Shown: positions 17,176 to 26,651, counted from the stretch's first letter. The stretch: DNA of 64,000 nt from Cohnella terricola (GCF_007786475.1 NZ_VNJJ01000005.1:358134-422133), one strand, 5' to 3'. The notes: generated by a model not told the origin, from the letters alone. Translations and numbers: made by a program.

Positions 17176-17177
17176 AT

Positions 17178-18362
17178 TTATCCATGCGATTTGCGGTTAA
17201 TAGGTGCGGAGGGCTTTCCTACCCGGTTATACTCTCTTGAGATGCTGAGCAGGATACCCATGCCCGTCAACAAAGTCAGCATCGAGGAGCCGCCGTAGCT
17301 GATGAACGGCAAAGTCACCCCGGTGATCGGAATCGCTCCGCTAACGCCCCCCATATTAATAAGCGCTTGAATCGCGATGAGGGAGACAAGGCCGATGCCG
17401 ACCAGCGTTCCGTATATGTCCGGACAACGAAGCGATACGATCAGCGCTCTCCATAGAAAAACGATATAGAACAAAATAAATATCGTCGTTCCGATAAACC
17501 CGAGTTCTTCTCCGATAACGGCAAAAATGAAGTCGTTATATGCGTACGGCAGATAGAACAATTTCTGGACGCTGTTGCCTAGGCCAGCTCCCGTCAATCC
17601 GCCATGCCCAAGCGCTTCCAAGGACCGGATCAGGTGATAGGTAGTGCCTTGTTGATCAGCCATCGGATCCAGGAAAGCCGTAAAGCGATCGCCGCGGAAT
17701 CCAAAGCCGGCGCCGGGGTTGAGTAAGAAGTAAAAGCTTGTCCCTAGCGCGGCCAAGCCGAGCAATACGGCCGACGAAAGCATAATATGCTTGAGATTCG
17801 AGCCTCCGGCGATGATGATGGCAGAAGCACACATCACAAGTATGGCGCAGGAACCGAAGTCGGGCTGCAGCATAATCAGAAAGGCGAAAAATCCGACGAC
17901 GATCATAACGGGAAGAAGACCTCGTTTGAAATCGCGAAACTTCTCGTCCTTTTTGGCGATAATCGCGGCCAAATACAAAATGATCGCGAGCTTGGCGAAC
18001 TCAGTCGGTTGAATGCCGAACGTTCCGACGCCAAGCCAGCTTTTGGCGCCGTTCCTCGTTTCCCCGATAATGGGGACAAGGAAGAGCAAGACGAGCGTAC
18101 CAATAAAGAACAATAGGAACAGCTTCTTATACTTCTGAAAATGGATGTTCATCATGATTAGCATGATAAACGTTCCTAGCCCGACCCACAGCAACTGACG
18201 CTTCAAGAAGTAGAGGGCGTCGTTGTTGTAGCCGGGCTTGGAGACGGCCATGCTTGAGCTGGCGCTGAACACCATGACAAGACCAAAACCCACGAGCAGA
18301 AGCGTCAGAATCAGCAACAGAAAATCCGGCGTACCTCGCTGACCGCTCTCCGGAGCTTTCAT
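17178..18362 (-). CDS. ftsW: FtsW/RodA/SpoVE family peptidoglycan polymerase
   Basis: A 394-residue SEDS protein with about 10 membrane segments that polymerises lipid II into glycan strands. Family signatures: FGIQPTEFAKLAIILYLA, DPMADQQGTTYHLIRSLEA (region of the catalytic Asp), YNDFIFAVIGEELGF and TLPFISYGGSSML near the end. These favour FtsW/SpoVE over RodA; whether it serves vegetative septation or the spore cortex cannot be decided from the sequence. The ATG follows GGAGGAAAC. It is followed at its 3' end by a terminator and preceded by the small yugN gene. Confidence 0.9.
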   Translation of the reverse strand: MKAPESGQRGTPDFLLLILTLLLVGFGLVMVFSASSSMAVSKPGYNNDALYFLKRQLLWVGLGTFIMLIMMNIHFQKYKKLFLLFFIGTLVLLFLVPIIGETRNGAKSWLGVGTFGIQPTEFAKLAIILYLAAIIAKKDEKFRDFKRGLLPVMIVVGFFAFLIMLQPDFGSCAILVMCASAIIIAGGSNLKHIMLSSAVLLGLAALGTSFYFLLNPGAGFGFRGDRFTAFLDPMADQQGTTYHLIRSLEALGHGGLTGAGLGNSVQKLFYLPYAYNDFIFAVIGEELGFIGTTIFILFYIVFLWRALIVSLRCPDIYGTLVGIGLVSLIAIQALINMGGVSGAIPITGVTLPFISYGGSSMLTLLTGMGILLSISREYNRVGKPSAPINRKSHG

Positions 18363-18384
18363 TCTTGTTTCCTCCGTGCCGCTG

Positions 18385-18729
18385 CTAGGAAAGCAGCTTT
18401 TTCAAATCCTGCGTGCGCTGCGAAGCGGCGTTCAGAATCGGCTCGGGAATCGGCGATTCGTAATCCAGTCCATGCGGGAATGTAGCCCGTCCAATATAGA
18501 CAGCCTCCACTTCGAGAATGGCATCCGGATTCTCGAGCTTGCCTTCAACGGCTCTGGTCGAGACGCGCAGGTAGTAATCTTGTCCGCTGGTGCGGTCGTG
18601 CAGTTTAAGATCGTATGTAGCGCGGCGATATTCCCATTGCCAACGGACGAAGCCCAACTTGTCTCCGGATTCGTCCAAATGACCGAGATCGCTGCGCATT
18701 CCGTTTAATCCTGTATTTTCGAGTAACAT
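18385..18729 (-). CDS. YugN-like family protein
   Basis: A 114-residue protein resembling the YugN family of Bacillota: RWQWEYRRATYDLKL followed by YYLRVSTRAVEG, and the HGLDYESPIP segment near the C-terminus. The function is unknown; no membrane segment or catalytic motif is visible. A GAGGAGG site lies seven bases before the ATG. It sits 22 bases upstream of the ftsW-type gene and is probably co-transcribed with it. Confidence 0.75.
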   Translation of the reverse strand: MLLENTGLNGMRSDLGHLDESGDKLGFVRWQWEYRRATYDLKLHDRTSGQDYYLRVSTRAVEGKLENPDAILEVEAVYIGRATFPHGLDYESPIPEPILNAASQRTQDLKKLLS

Positions 18730-18950
18730 GATAATCCTCCTCGTGCTAACGTCTACGGTTTGCCTTTATTATAACAAGCGGCTTTCTTTTCCATGATAGT
18801 CGGTTTGAGAACCTTCTGCAAGCCTGCATGCGATCCTAACTTCGAACGTTCGTTGACAATTAATGACTGTTCGCGGCAGGAAGGTTACTTGACGAGGGGC
18901 TTTCTGTTACAATAGTACAAATTAACGGTTTTCGGAAAGGGGTCGTCGCC

Positions 18951-20126
18951 TTGTCGGTACGGGAACAAACGCTGCATTCTCTATACGGGAATATGGTTGA
19001 ATGGCGCCGCCATCTTCATCGGCATCCTGAACTTTCTTTCCTTGAATATCGGACATCGGCCATGATCGCCGACCTGCTTGAGGAATGGGGGCTGGAAGTG
19101 CGCCGCGGGGTCGCGGGAACGGGAGTCGTCGCGAAGCTGACTGGCGGAATGCCGGGGCGCGCGATCGCCCTTCGGGCCGATATCGACGCGCTTCCGATTC
19201 ACGACGCCAAAGATTGCTCCTATCGCTCTTCCGTGCCCGGAGTCATGCACGCCTGCGGACACGACGGCCATACGGCGCAACTGCTAGCCGTTGCACGGTA
19301 TTACAGCTTGCACCGGGAGGAAACGGCCGGTACGCGCGTTTTTCTATTTCAGCCCGGAGAAGAAGTATTGCCGGGAGGCGCGATCCGGATGATCGAAGAC
19401 GGAGCGCTTGACGGAGTGGACGCCATTTACGGCGTTCACCTTTGGTCCCCTCTGCCGTACGGCATGGCAGCGACAAGGCCCGGCCCGTTCATGGCGACCC
19501 CGGATGAGTTCGAGATCCAGATTTCGGGCCGCGGAGGACATGGAGGATTGCCTCATGAGAGCATGGACGCTCTGGTAACGGGAGCCTCCTTAGTCGTGGC
19601 ATTGCAGACGATCGTTTCCCGGAACGTGAACCCGCTCGATTCGGCCGTGCTTTCCATCGGCCAGTTTGCCTCGGGAACGGCCAATAACGTTATTGCGGAA
19701 AGCTGTCGGCTTAGCGGGACGGTTCGTTCCTTCAACAAGGAAATGCGCGACGTCGTACGCAGGCGAATGGAGGAAATGGTCAGGCATACGTGCGAGATGT
19801 ATGGGTGCGGGTACGAATTCCGTTATTTCGAAGGTTATCCGACGGTCGTGAACGATGAGCGCGAGGCGCAAAGGGTGCTGCGAATCATCGCAGAACAGTT
19901 GCCGGAGACAGCTGCCGGACCTTGCGAGCGTATTATGGCAGGAGAAGATTTCTCCTATTACTTGGAGCGGAAGCCGGGCTGTTTCTTTTTCGTAGGCGCG
20001 GGCAACGCGGAGGGAACTTCTGCTCCCCACCATCATCCTGCTTTCGATCTGGACGAACGGGCGATGCTTCACGCCGCGCGGCTTCTGATCGCCATTGCGG
20101 ACGATTCGGCTGCGGATAAAGGTTAA
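18951..20126 (+). CDS. M20 family amidohydrolase (N-acyl-L-amino acid amidohydrolase type)
   Basis: A 391-residue M20D metallohydrolase of the hippurate hydrolase/aminoacylase/IAA-amino acid hydrolase group, which cleaves N-acyl or peptide amide bonds using two metal ions. Seen: MHACGHDGHTAQ with metal ligands, QPGEEVLPGGA with the catalytic Glu, GVHLW, and GEDFSYYLERKPG with the C-terminal metal ligand region. The TTG start at 18951 is preceded by AAAGGGG eight bases upstream; no in-frame ATG lies nearby. The exact substrate cannot be told. It stands alone. Confidence 0.9.
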   Translation: MSVREQTLHSLYGNMVEWRRHLHRHPELSFLEYRTSAMIADLLEEWGLEVRRGVAGTGVVAKLTGGMPGRAIALRADIDALPIHDAKDCSYRSSVPGVMHACGHDGHTAQLLAVARYYSLHREETAGTRVFLFQPGEEVLPGGAIRMIEDGALDGVDAIYGVHLWSPLPYGMAATRPGPFMATPDEFEIQISGRGGHGGLPHESMDALVTGASLVVALQTIVSRNVNPLDSAVLSIGQFASGTANNVIAESCRLSGTVRSFNKEMRDVVRRRMEEMVRHTCEMYGCGYEFRYFEGYPTVVNDEREAQRVLRIIAEQLPETAAGPCERIMAGEDFSYYLERKPGCFFFVGAGNAEGTSAPHHHPAFDLDERAMLHAARLLIAIADDSAADKG

Positions 20127-20236
20127 TCGTCGTTCCGTATGAGACTTTCCTGTTTCGGTCATTCTAGATGAGGAATGATTACGAAGCCGGAGTTGCGCTG
20201 GATATGCGCGTCCGGAAGATCAGGAGGTCAATAACA

Positions 20237-20677
20237 ATGAGGAAAATCGCCGATATCATGTCGTCGGACTGCATTACCGTCTCCCGGAAGGACAACATCC
20301 AACAAACGGCCAGGTTGATGAGGGATAACGACATCGGGTTTATCCCGGTCGTCGAGGGCCGGAATCTGATCGGTGTCGTTACCGACCGCGATTTGGTCAT
20401 ACGCGGTTATGCCAACGATCGCCAGGGCACCGCTTCGATCGAAGATGTGTTTACGGAAGGCGTGCGAACCGTATCGCCGGACATGTCTGTCGACGAAGCG
20501 GCGAATATTATGGCTTCCGAGCAGATCAGAAGGTTGCCCGTGGTGCAGAACGGAATACTCGAAGGCATCGTTTCTCTGGGGGATATGGCCGTTCGCGAAA
20601 TCTTCGTGAATGAAGCCGGAGAAGCGTTGAGCGATATTTCCGAGAACGGCATTCAAGGTTCATCATACGCCCACTGA
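20237..20677 (+). CDS. tandem CBS-domain protein
   Basis: 146 residues consisting almost only of two CBS domains (about 7-60 and 72-125), seen as DCITVSRKDNIQQTARLMRD..IGVVTDRDLV and VRTVSPDMSVDEAANIM..GIVSLGDMAV. CBS pairs bind adenosine nucleotides and sense energy state; a stand-alone pair may act on partner proteins. It resembles B. subtilis YhcV/YrpN-type proteins. ATG at 20237 is set by CAGGAGGT nine bases upstream; earlier in-frame ATGs lack a site. Confidence 0.87.
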   Translation: MRKIADIMSSDCITVSRKDNIQQTARLMRDNDIGFIPVVEGRNLIGVVTDRDLVIRGYANDRQGTASIEDVFTEGVRTVSPDMSVDEAANIMASEQIRRLPVVQNGILEGIVSLGDMAVREIFVNEAGEALSDISENGIQGSSYAH

Positions 20678-20689
20678 ATAAGCTATTGC

Positions 20690-20725
20690 GGTCCTCGTCC
20701 GGATGTCCCGGACGGGGCCTTTTTG
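20690..20725 (+). terminator. terminator of the CBS gene
   Basis: GGTCCTCGTCCGG against CCGGACGGGGCC with a short loop and T5. Confidence 0.85.
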
Positions 20726-20810
20726 CATTTATAACTAAGAGAAGATTCCGACGGGATGCATGAACGGTCGCGTAAAGAGGGAACGCTGTAGTAGCAAGGA
20801 GGAATGAATG

Positions 20811-22514
20811 ATGAATAGCGCATCGTCGTTGTGGGTGCAATCGGACGGCACGCTTATGCTTAACGAAGCGCATCCCGACTTTGAGCAGGCGCGCGATTTT
20901 CTAAGGGTAATCGCCGTGCTGCATAAACGTCCCGGTTCATGGCACACGTACCGCTTGACTTCGGTATCGCTATGGAATGCTGCCGCCGCAGGTTGGTATT
21001 CCGGAGGCGTCATCAATCGGCTGTCCGAGCTGTCAGGTGACTCGCTACCATTCGCGGTAGAGAACGAGATTCGCTCGCTGATGGACCGTTATGGGCAAAT
21101 TCGGCTTTTGAACGATAGAGAACGTCTCGTGCTCGAGACTGCAACACCGGAAATGATGGATCAAATTCGGCGACGAGAACCGATTGCTTCGTGTTTCGAT
21201 GGCACCCCGTCGGAGACGAGCGTAACGATTCGCTCCGGTTCCCGCGGATGGATAAAGAGAGAGCTTGCCAACTGCGGGTTCCCAGTCAAGGACGAGGCGG
21301 GCTTTCACAGAGGACAAGCGTTGGACGTTTCGCTGCGGGAACTGACCGCCGAAGGCTATCCGATCATGCTGAGAGATTATCAGAAGGAAGCAGTCGACGC
21401 ATTGCTGAGAGAACCCGCCGTCGACGGAGGGAGCGGTGTCGTCGTGCTGCCGTGCGGCGCAGGCAAAACTTGGGTCGGAATGGCTGCGCTGGTGCGATTG
21501 CGCTGCGAGACGCTCATTCTCACACCTAACGGAGTGTCGGTCTCTCAATGGATTTCCGAGCTGCTCAAAAATACAAACCTCACGGACAACGAAGTAGGCG
21601 AATACACGGGACAGGCCAAAAACGTAAAGCCGGTCACGGTCGCCACTTATCAAGTTCTCACCCATCGGCGTTCCAAGGGGGAGGAGTACCCGCATATGCA
21701 ATTGTTCGTGAACCGGGACTGGGGGCTCATCGTATACGACGAAGTCCACTTGCTGCCGGCGCCGGTCTTTCGAATGACCGCCGACATTCAAGCGACTAGG
21801 AGGTTGGGACTCACCGCTACCCTCGTTCGGGAGGACGGCCGGGAAGAGGATGCGTTCGCGCTCATCGGACCGAAACGATACGAGATGCCATGGAAAACGA
21901 TGGAGAGCAAAGGATGGATTGCGAAAGCGGACTGTACGGAAGTTCGGGTCCCGCTTGATTCCGCAACCGCCCTGAAGTACTTCTCCGCGACGAAAAGCGC
22001 CCGCAATCGGATCGCGGGGGAAAATCCGCGCAAGGCGGAAGTGGTAAGAGCGTTGCTGAGTCGTCATCAAGGCGCGCCGACGATCGTGATCGGGCAATAC
22101 TTGGATCAGTTGCATGGGCTGGCAAAGGAACTGTCACTGCCATTAATCACCGGAGAAATGCCGCTTCGCAACAGGAAACAGATGTTTGATCGGTTCAAGT
22201 GCGGGGAGATCGACGTTCTTCTCGTATCGAAAGTGGCTAATTTCGCTGTCGATCTTCCGGATGCCTCAGTGGCTATTCAGGTATCCGGAAGCTACGGTTC
22301 GAGACAAGAAGAAGCGCAAAGGTTGGGCAGAATATTGCGTCCCAAAAAAGACGGGATCACCGCGAAGTTTTATTCCCTTGTAAGCGAGGGGACGGACGAA
22401 GTTGAATTTTCCCGCAACCGGGGGCGCTTTTTGCTTGAACAGGGTTATCCTTATGCGGTGGATCGATGGAAGATGGCAGAACTTACGGGAACGGAGGGGG
22501 AGGGGAAAAGGTGA
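20811..22514 (+). CDS. XPB/Rad25-type DNA repair helicase (SF2)
   Basis: A 567-residue 3'-5' SF2 helicase of the XPB/ERCC3 group. An N-terminal domain (about 1-165) precedes the motor. Motifs: Walker A PCGAGKTWVG near 213; DEVH box (IVYDEVHLLPAP) near 309, the XPB form of motif II; motif III TATLVREDGREED; motif VI QRLGRILRP. Bacterial XPB proteins unwind DNA and are thought to act in repair, but their role is poorly defined outside mycobacteria. ATG at 20811 is placed by AAGGAGG eight bases upstream (20808 is an alternative). The last codons overlap the next gene by four bases (GTGA), so the two are translationally coupled. Confidence 0.92.
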   Translation: MNSASSLWVQSDGTLMLNEAHPDFEQARDFLRVIAVLHKRPGSWHTYRLTSVSLWNAAAAGWYSGGVINRLSELSGDSLPFAVENEIRSLMDRYGQIRLLNDRERLVLETATPEMMDQIRRREPIASCFDGTPSETSVTIRSGSRGWIKRELANCGFPVKDEAGFHRGQALDVSLRELTAEGYPIMLRDYQKEAVDALLREPAVDGGSGVVVLPCGAGKTWVGMAALVRLRCETLILTPNGVSVSQWISELLKNTNLTDNEVGEYTGQAKNVKPVTVATYQVLTHRRSKGEEYPHMQLFVNRDWGLIVYDEVHLLPAPVFRMTADIQATRRLGLTATLVREDGREEDAFALIGPKRYEMPWKTMESKGWIAKADCTEVRVPLDSATALKYFSATKSARNRIAGENPRKAEVVRALLSRHQGAPTIVIGQYLDQLHGLAKELSLPLITGEMPLRNRKQMFDRFKCGEIDVLLVSKVANFAVDLPDASVAIQVSGSYGSRQEEAQRLGRILRPKKDGITAKFYSLVSEGTDEVEFSRNRGRFLLEQGYPYAVDRWKMAELTGTEGEGKR

Positions 22515-24445
22515 ATGTCAATCAATCGGTGGAGCGGCTTTCCGATTCAGTCAGGAAGTTGATCGCCGCGGATCCGACGGTATCGGCTCGTATCAGCCGT
22601 GGAGAAGTTCTTCCTGACATCCTTAGCAGCGCGGAATGGGCCGAGGATTGGAAGCGGCAATGCCGCGATTTCGCTCAAATCGAGGTTCTGAAAGGCATAC
22701 TCGTCCGTTATGGAGCGCAGCCGTTCGAATTGGAAAGCTTAAGCCGGTCTCTGGAAGAGGCGTCCGACCTTGCGGGCGCGGATATCCGAGTTGCCGTCGC
22801 CAAGCTGCGCCGGAGCGGCGTTCTTTACGCCGTGCGCAAGGCTTGGGGAGATCGGCTGATCTATTTGCCGGAAGACGGCGTCGCCTTGTGGCAGCCTCAT
22901 CTGTTCCCTGCGGAATACGTCCCACTTGCCGAGAGCGACAGTCGGGGAGTCGTGAGAAAGACCCGAAACTTCAGACTTCCATTGGCACTGGAAATGCTGT
23001 CTGCGTGGCAGGAAATCGAAAGGCGGCCGATCGAACGAACGGCCAAAGGATCGATTCATCGCGCGGACATGCAGCGTTTGATTGCGCATATGAGGTTAAC
23101 GCCCGAAGAGCTTGCGTGTCTGCCATTATCCTATCCCGATCGGGACCAGTTGCCGCCGCAGGCCGCCTTGGCGCTAGACCTCGGACTTTGCTGCGGCGTG
23201 CTGTGCCCGTTTCCAGACGTGATAGGAATCTCGAAAAGCGGTTTGGAAGCTTGGTTGTCATTATCATTGGACGAAGCGGACATCCGGCTTCAGGAGTTGA
23301 TCATGACCCGGTATTGTTCAGCCGAACCGGCACTTCATCTCGCCTTGTCGAGTATGCTTTCCCTAAAGACGAATGTTTGGCATCTAGAAGGGCTGCCCTC
23401 TTCCAATCAAGGAGATATCGAAACAAGGTGCAAGAGCATTGCGTTGCTGGAGTCTTTCGGATGGCTTGAACGCGGAGATTGGCAAGGCAGTCCCGTATTC
23501 CGTAGAAAATCGGTCATTGTCCGGGAGGTGGAGCATGGATCACCATTTTTGATCGTGCAGCCCGACGGGGAAATTCTCGCTCCGCCGGAAATCGGCATGA
23601 GAACGAGATGGACGTTATCGCAAATCTCGGAGAATGTGACCGCGGACGCCGTATTCATCTATCGGCTGACCAAGCGCGCTTGCGAGAACGCCTATCGATT
23701 GGGCTACACGTTGCAATCCGCAGTCCGATTTCTGGAGCGGGAATCGCGAAAGCCATTGCCGGAGCCGGTGCTCGGAGCGTTGGAAGATTGGTTCTCAGCG
23801 CTCGGGCGAACGAGACTCACCGAGGTGACGCTGTTGCGGACGGAAAGCATCGATATCGCCGAAGCTCTCCTACGCGATCCTGAGTTGAGGGCTCATCTCG
23901 TCGAGCAGGTTGGAGACAAAGATTTTATTATCGACGCTTCTTCCTATAAGCGAGTAAGCGGATTGCTTCGCAAAGCCGGATACCCTCCATTGGAGACCAA
24001 ACGGATCGCCGTAGCCGAGAATAGCTCGGAAAAACTTTCAGATGACGAAAATAAGGGATGGATTCGCAAGCTCAACGTCGTTTCCGTATTCGAGTCCGAT
24101 CGAACGCTGCCCGTAACGGAAGATTTGTTTCCGGGACTTGACGACATTCCCGCCGCGTGGGTAACGCGGCCGAGGAGATATCATCATTCTACGAGCAAAG
24201 AAATTGTTCGGCGCGCGATCGAATGGAAAGCGCAGTTGCATCTGGAACATGAAGGGAAATCGCGTTTGTTCATCCCAACGGAAATGTTGGGCGAAGGCCC
24301 GGACTGGACGGTTAAGGGACGATGGCGATCCTCGCCCGGCGACGGGAAAGCGCGTCTCGAGAACGTGATAGCGACCGTAGGCGCGACAGAAATCGCCGAG
24401 ATCATGATCGCGCTTCCTCAAGTAGAGGAACTTGAAACCGATTGA
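22511..24445 (+). CDS. helicase-associated protein (Helicase_C_3-type), XPB partner
   Basis: A 644-residue protein starting with GTG inside the preceding helicase stop. It lacks Walker A and DExH motifs, so it is not itself a helicase motor. The central part (about 330-460, with SPFLIVQPDGEILAPPE and FIYRLTKRACENAYRLG) and the following RDPELRAHLVEQVGDKDFII resemble the helicase-associated domain found next to XPB in mycobacteria (Rv0862c beside Rv0861c) and in XPB N-termini. A role as a DNA-binding or regulatory partner is inference. The C-terminus (about 560-644) holds RRYHHSTSKEIVRRAIEW, which resembles a WYL-like or DNA-contact module only loosely. Confidence 0.78.
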   Translation: MNVNQSVERLSDSVRKLIAADPTVSARISRGEVLPDILSSAEWAEDWKRQCRDFAQIEVLKGILVRYGAQPFELESLSRSLEEASDLAGADIRVAVAKLRRSGVLYAVRKAWGDRLIYLPEDGVALWQPHLFPAEYVPLAESDSRGVVRKTRNFRLPLALEMLSAWQEIERRPIERTAKGSIHRADMQRLIAHMRLTPEELACLPLSYPDRDQLPPQAALALDLGLCCGVLCPFPDVIGISKSGLEAWLSLSLDEADIRLQELIMTRYCSAEPALHLALSSMLSLKTNVWHLEGLPSSNQGDIETRCKSIALLESFGWLERGDWQGSPVFRRKSVIVREVEHGSPFLIVQPDGEILAPPEIGMRTRWTLSQISENVTADAVFIYRLTKRACENAYRLGYTLQSAVRFLERESRKPLPEPVLGALEDWFSALGRTRLTEVTLLRTESIDIAEALLRDPELRAHLVEQVGDKDFIIDASSYKRVSGLLRKAGYPPLETKRIAVAENSSEKLSDDENKGWIRKLNVVSVFESDRTLPVTEDLFPGLDDIPAAWVTRPRRYHHSTSKEIVRRAIEWKAQLHLEHEGKSRLFIPTEMLGEGPDWTVKGRWRSSPGDGKARLENVIATVGATEIAEIMIALPQVEELETD

Positions 24446-24511
24446 CCGCAGATGAGTCTGATGTGTTATGATAATGGGGTAACACATAGCCGAAACGGTG
24501 AGGTGAGGCCG

Positions 24512-25003
24512 ATGGCCGGTATAATGCAAACCCTCCCTACGGCGGAGCAGGGCGTTCCGGAAAGCGCATCTGCCGATATGGCGTTGCTGCTGACCCACGC
24601 CTATGAGCTGGGGGATTCTCTTATTCATTCCGCCTATGCCGCGGAATATGTTTATTGGAAAGACCGAGTTTCGCAAGACGATGAAGTTCAGGGTCTGTCG
24701 GCCCAATTCGCCAAGGCGAAAGAAACGTTCGCCGAATGCGAGAGATTCGGAAGGTTTCACCCGGATTACAACGCCGCCCTGGATCACGTCTACGAGATTC
24801 AAAGAAGATTGGACGACGTGGAGTCCGTTCGCAGATACAAAGCGGCGGAGAATTCGCTGGATGAATTGCTCCACGATATATCCAGAACTTTGGCCCATGC
24901 CGTATCGGCCACCATCAAAGTTCCGGATAACGACCCGAACCCGAAAGCGTCGGGTTGCGGGAGCGGAGGCAGTTGTTCCTGCGGTGGCGGTGGCTGCGGC
25001 TAA
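24512..25003 (+). CDS. ricF: YlbF/RicF, subunit of the RicAFT complex
   Basis: A 163-residue YlbF-family protein. The helical core (FAKAKETFAECERFGRFHPDYNAALDHVYEI) matches B. subtilis YlbF, and the C-terminal tail CGSGGSCSCGGGGCG keeps the Cys-Gly-rich end that helps bind Fe-S clusters. With YmcA (RicA) and YaaT (RicT), RicF promotes mRNA processing by RNase Y and development in B. subtilis. ATG at 24512 is selected because GAGGTGAGG precedes it; an ATG 60 bases earlier is not conserved. ylbG follows, as in B. subtilis. Confidence 0.9.
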   Translation: MAGIMQTLPTAEQGVPESASADMALLLTHAYELGDSLIHSAYAAEYVYWKDRVSQDDEVQGLSAQFAKAKETFAECERFGRFHPDYNAALDHVYEIQRRLDDVESVRRYKAAENSLDELLHDISRTLAHAVSATIKVPDNDPNPKASGCGSGGSCSCGGGGCG

Positions 25004-25030
25004 ATATTCAGGATAAACCGGAGGTTACAC

Positions 25031-25294
25031 ATGTTTGCCGAACGGACAGGTTATATCGTATGGTTCAGCGATTGGAAGGCGGCCAGAGGTCTGGATAAGT
25101 ACGGCACGCTGCACTATTTGTCCCGCAAAATGCAGTACGCCGTCATGTACATGAACGCCGACGTTGCGGAAGAAACCGTACGCAACCTTCAACGTCTGTC
25201 TTTCGTTCGCAAGATCGAACGTTCCTACAGGAACGAGATCAAGACGGAGTACGAGAAAAACGTGCCCGACAAGACAAGATTCTATGGATTGTAA
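25031..25294 (+). CDS. ylbG: YlbG family protein (DUF2129)
   Basis: An 87-residue small protein of the YlbG/UPF0298 family: RTGYIVWFSDWKAARGLDKYG at the start, LHYLSRKMQYAVMYMN in the middle and SYRNEIKTEYE near the end. Its function is unknown; it is conserved next to ricF/ylbF in many Bacillota, as here. CCGGAGGTTACAC gives a proper ribosome site. A strong terminator ends the unit. Confidence 0.9.
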   Translation: MFAERTGYIVWFSDWKAARGLDKYGTLHYLSRKMQYAVMYMNADVAEETVRNLQRLSFVRKIERSYRNEIKTEYEKNVPDKTRFYGL

Positions 25295-25315
25295 ACGGGA
25301 CAAACGCATAGCTTC

Positions 25316-25354
25316 CGAAAAAAGTCTCCTGGCGAACCAGGAGACTTTTTTCAT
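25316..25354 (+). terminator. ylbG terminator
   Basis: AAAAAAGTCTCCTGG/CCAGGAGACTTTTTT stem with 4-base loop and T tail; strong. Confidence 0.93.
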
Positions 25355-25380
25355 GATTCGGGCATGTTCCGAAGATTTGA

Positions 25381-25409
25381 TTGACGAAAGCGGAAAAAGC
25401 CTATTAAAC
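25381..25409 (+). promoter_or_regulatory. candidate promoter of the TrpXYZ-like operon
   Basis: TTGACG, 17 bases, then TTAAAC; the -35 is good and the -10 poor. No riboswitch or T-box was recognised in the 90-base leader. Confidence 0.4.
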
Positions 25410-25500
25410 TAGTATCAATTCATTTTATTGCTGCGCTTGAAAAAAGCGTCAAAGCTTTAACGGATTCAGAAATAACGACTTTAGAAAAGGGGTAATCCAA

Positions 25501-26580
25501 TTGAAAAAGAAACTGCTTGCCACCACTTTGGTATTAACCACAGCTGCGATGGTAGCGCTTACAGGATGTGGGACCAAGAAAGAATCCGGTTCCAGTCCAA
25601 GCGAAACCCCCAGCTCCAGTCCGACCTCCAGTGCCAGCTCTAGCCAAAGCCCAAGCGAAGCACCACCCAGCTACAAGATCGCCATTTCCCAGATCGTCGA
25701 GCATCCTTCGCTGGATGCGACTCGGGAAGGCTTTCTTGCGGCATTAAAAGACGCCGGCATCGAAGAAGGAAAAAATCTGAAAGTCGATCTGAACATCGCG
25801 CAAGGGGATTCAACGAACAATTTGTCGATCGCCCAGAAGATCGCTTCTGAGAAATTCGACCTGGCGCTCGGGATCGCAACGCCTTCCGCATTGTCTCTCG
25901 CGCAGAACGTTAAGGACATTCCAGTATTGTTCGCGGCCGTAACGGATCCGCTGGCAGACCATGTTGTGAACAGCCTCGAGAAACCAGGCGGCAACATATC
26001 CGGTGCATCCGATACGAACCCGGAAGCGATCGTGCAGTTGATGGACTTCATCGCTAGCGATTTTCCAAATGTAAAGAGTGTGGGCGTCGTTATCAACGAA
26101 GGCGAATCGAATGCGGTCATTATGGCTAAGAAAGCGGAGGAAGCGCTGGCCGCCCATAACATCAAACTCGTAAGGGCAGCCGCGGCGAATACGTCCGAAG
26201 TCAAGCAAGCAGCCGAATCTCTCGTAGGCCGCGCCGACGCATTCTATATTACGCTGGACAATACGGTAGTCAGCGCCGTAGACTCGATTATCCAAATCGC
26301 CAACGACAAGAAGATTCCGTTCTTCTCGAGCGATCGCGATACCGTTGAGAAAGGCGCGTTCGCGACCGTTGGCTTCAAGTACTACGACCACGGCTATCAA
26401 GTCGGGAAGATGGCGGTCGAAGTTCTGAAGGACGGCAAGAAACCTGCGGATATGCCGGTCACAGTGCCGGACAAGCTCGATCTTATCCTTAACCTGAAAT
26501 CCGCCGAGGCTCAAGGCATTACCGTGACGGATGCGATGAAAGATAAAGTCAAAGACAAAGCAAACAATATTATTGAATAA
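25501..26580 (+). CDS. ABC transporter substrate-binding lipoprotein (TrpX-like)
   Basis: A 359-residue extracytoplasmic binding protein of the ABC_sub_bind family. Lipobox LTGC (Cys about 23) is followed by a Ser/Pro-rich spacer of about 30 residues (to about residue 56). The body starts YKIAISQIVEHPSLDATREGF, with later LFAAVTDPLADHVV and GAFATVGFKYYDHGYQVGKMA segments typical of the family. Streptococcal TrpX binds tryptophan; other homologues have unknown ligands, so the substrate here is uncertain. The TTG start follows AAAGGGG. A permease and an ATPase gene follow in the same operon. Confidence 0.88.
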   Translation: MKKKLLATTLVLTTAAMVALTGCGTKKESGSSPSETPSSSPTSSASSSQSPSEAPPSYKIAISQIVEHPSLDATREGFLAALKDAGIEEGKNLKVDLNIAQGDSTNNLSIAQKIASEKFDLALGIATPSALSLAQNVKDIPVLFAAVTDPLADHVVNSLEKPGGNISGASDTNPEAIVQLMDFIASDFPNVKSVGVVINEGESNAVIMAKKAEEALAAHNIKLVRAAAANTSEVKQAAESLVGRADAFYITLDNTVVSAVDSIIQIANDKKIPFFSSDRDTVEKGAFATVGFKYYDHGYQVGKMAVEVLKDGKKPADMPVTVPDKLDLILNLKSAEAQGITVTDAMKDKVKDKANNIIE

Positions 26581-26651
26581 AGAGATAAAGATTCAGGGGG
26601 GTGAGCGGCTCACGTCGTTCACCCCATTTTTCTTTTCAGGAGGCAGCTTCG

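Noticed and set aside
18841..18852. TTCGAACGTTCG palindrome as a LexA/SOS box
   Set aside because: The Bacillus SOS box needs four bases between CGAAC and GTTCG; here there are none, and the next gene is a peptidase-type hydrolase.
18889..18913. Promoter TTGACG/TACAAT before the M20 hydrolase
   Set aside because: The two boxes are only 13 bases apart, too close for a standard promoter.
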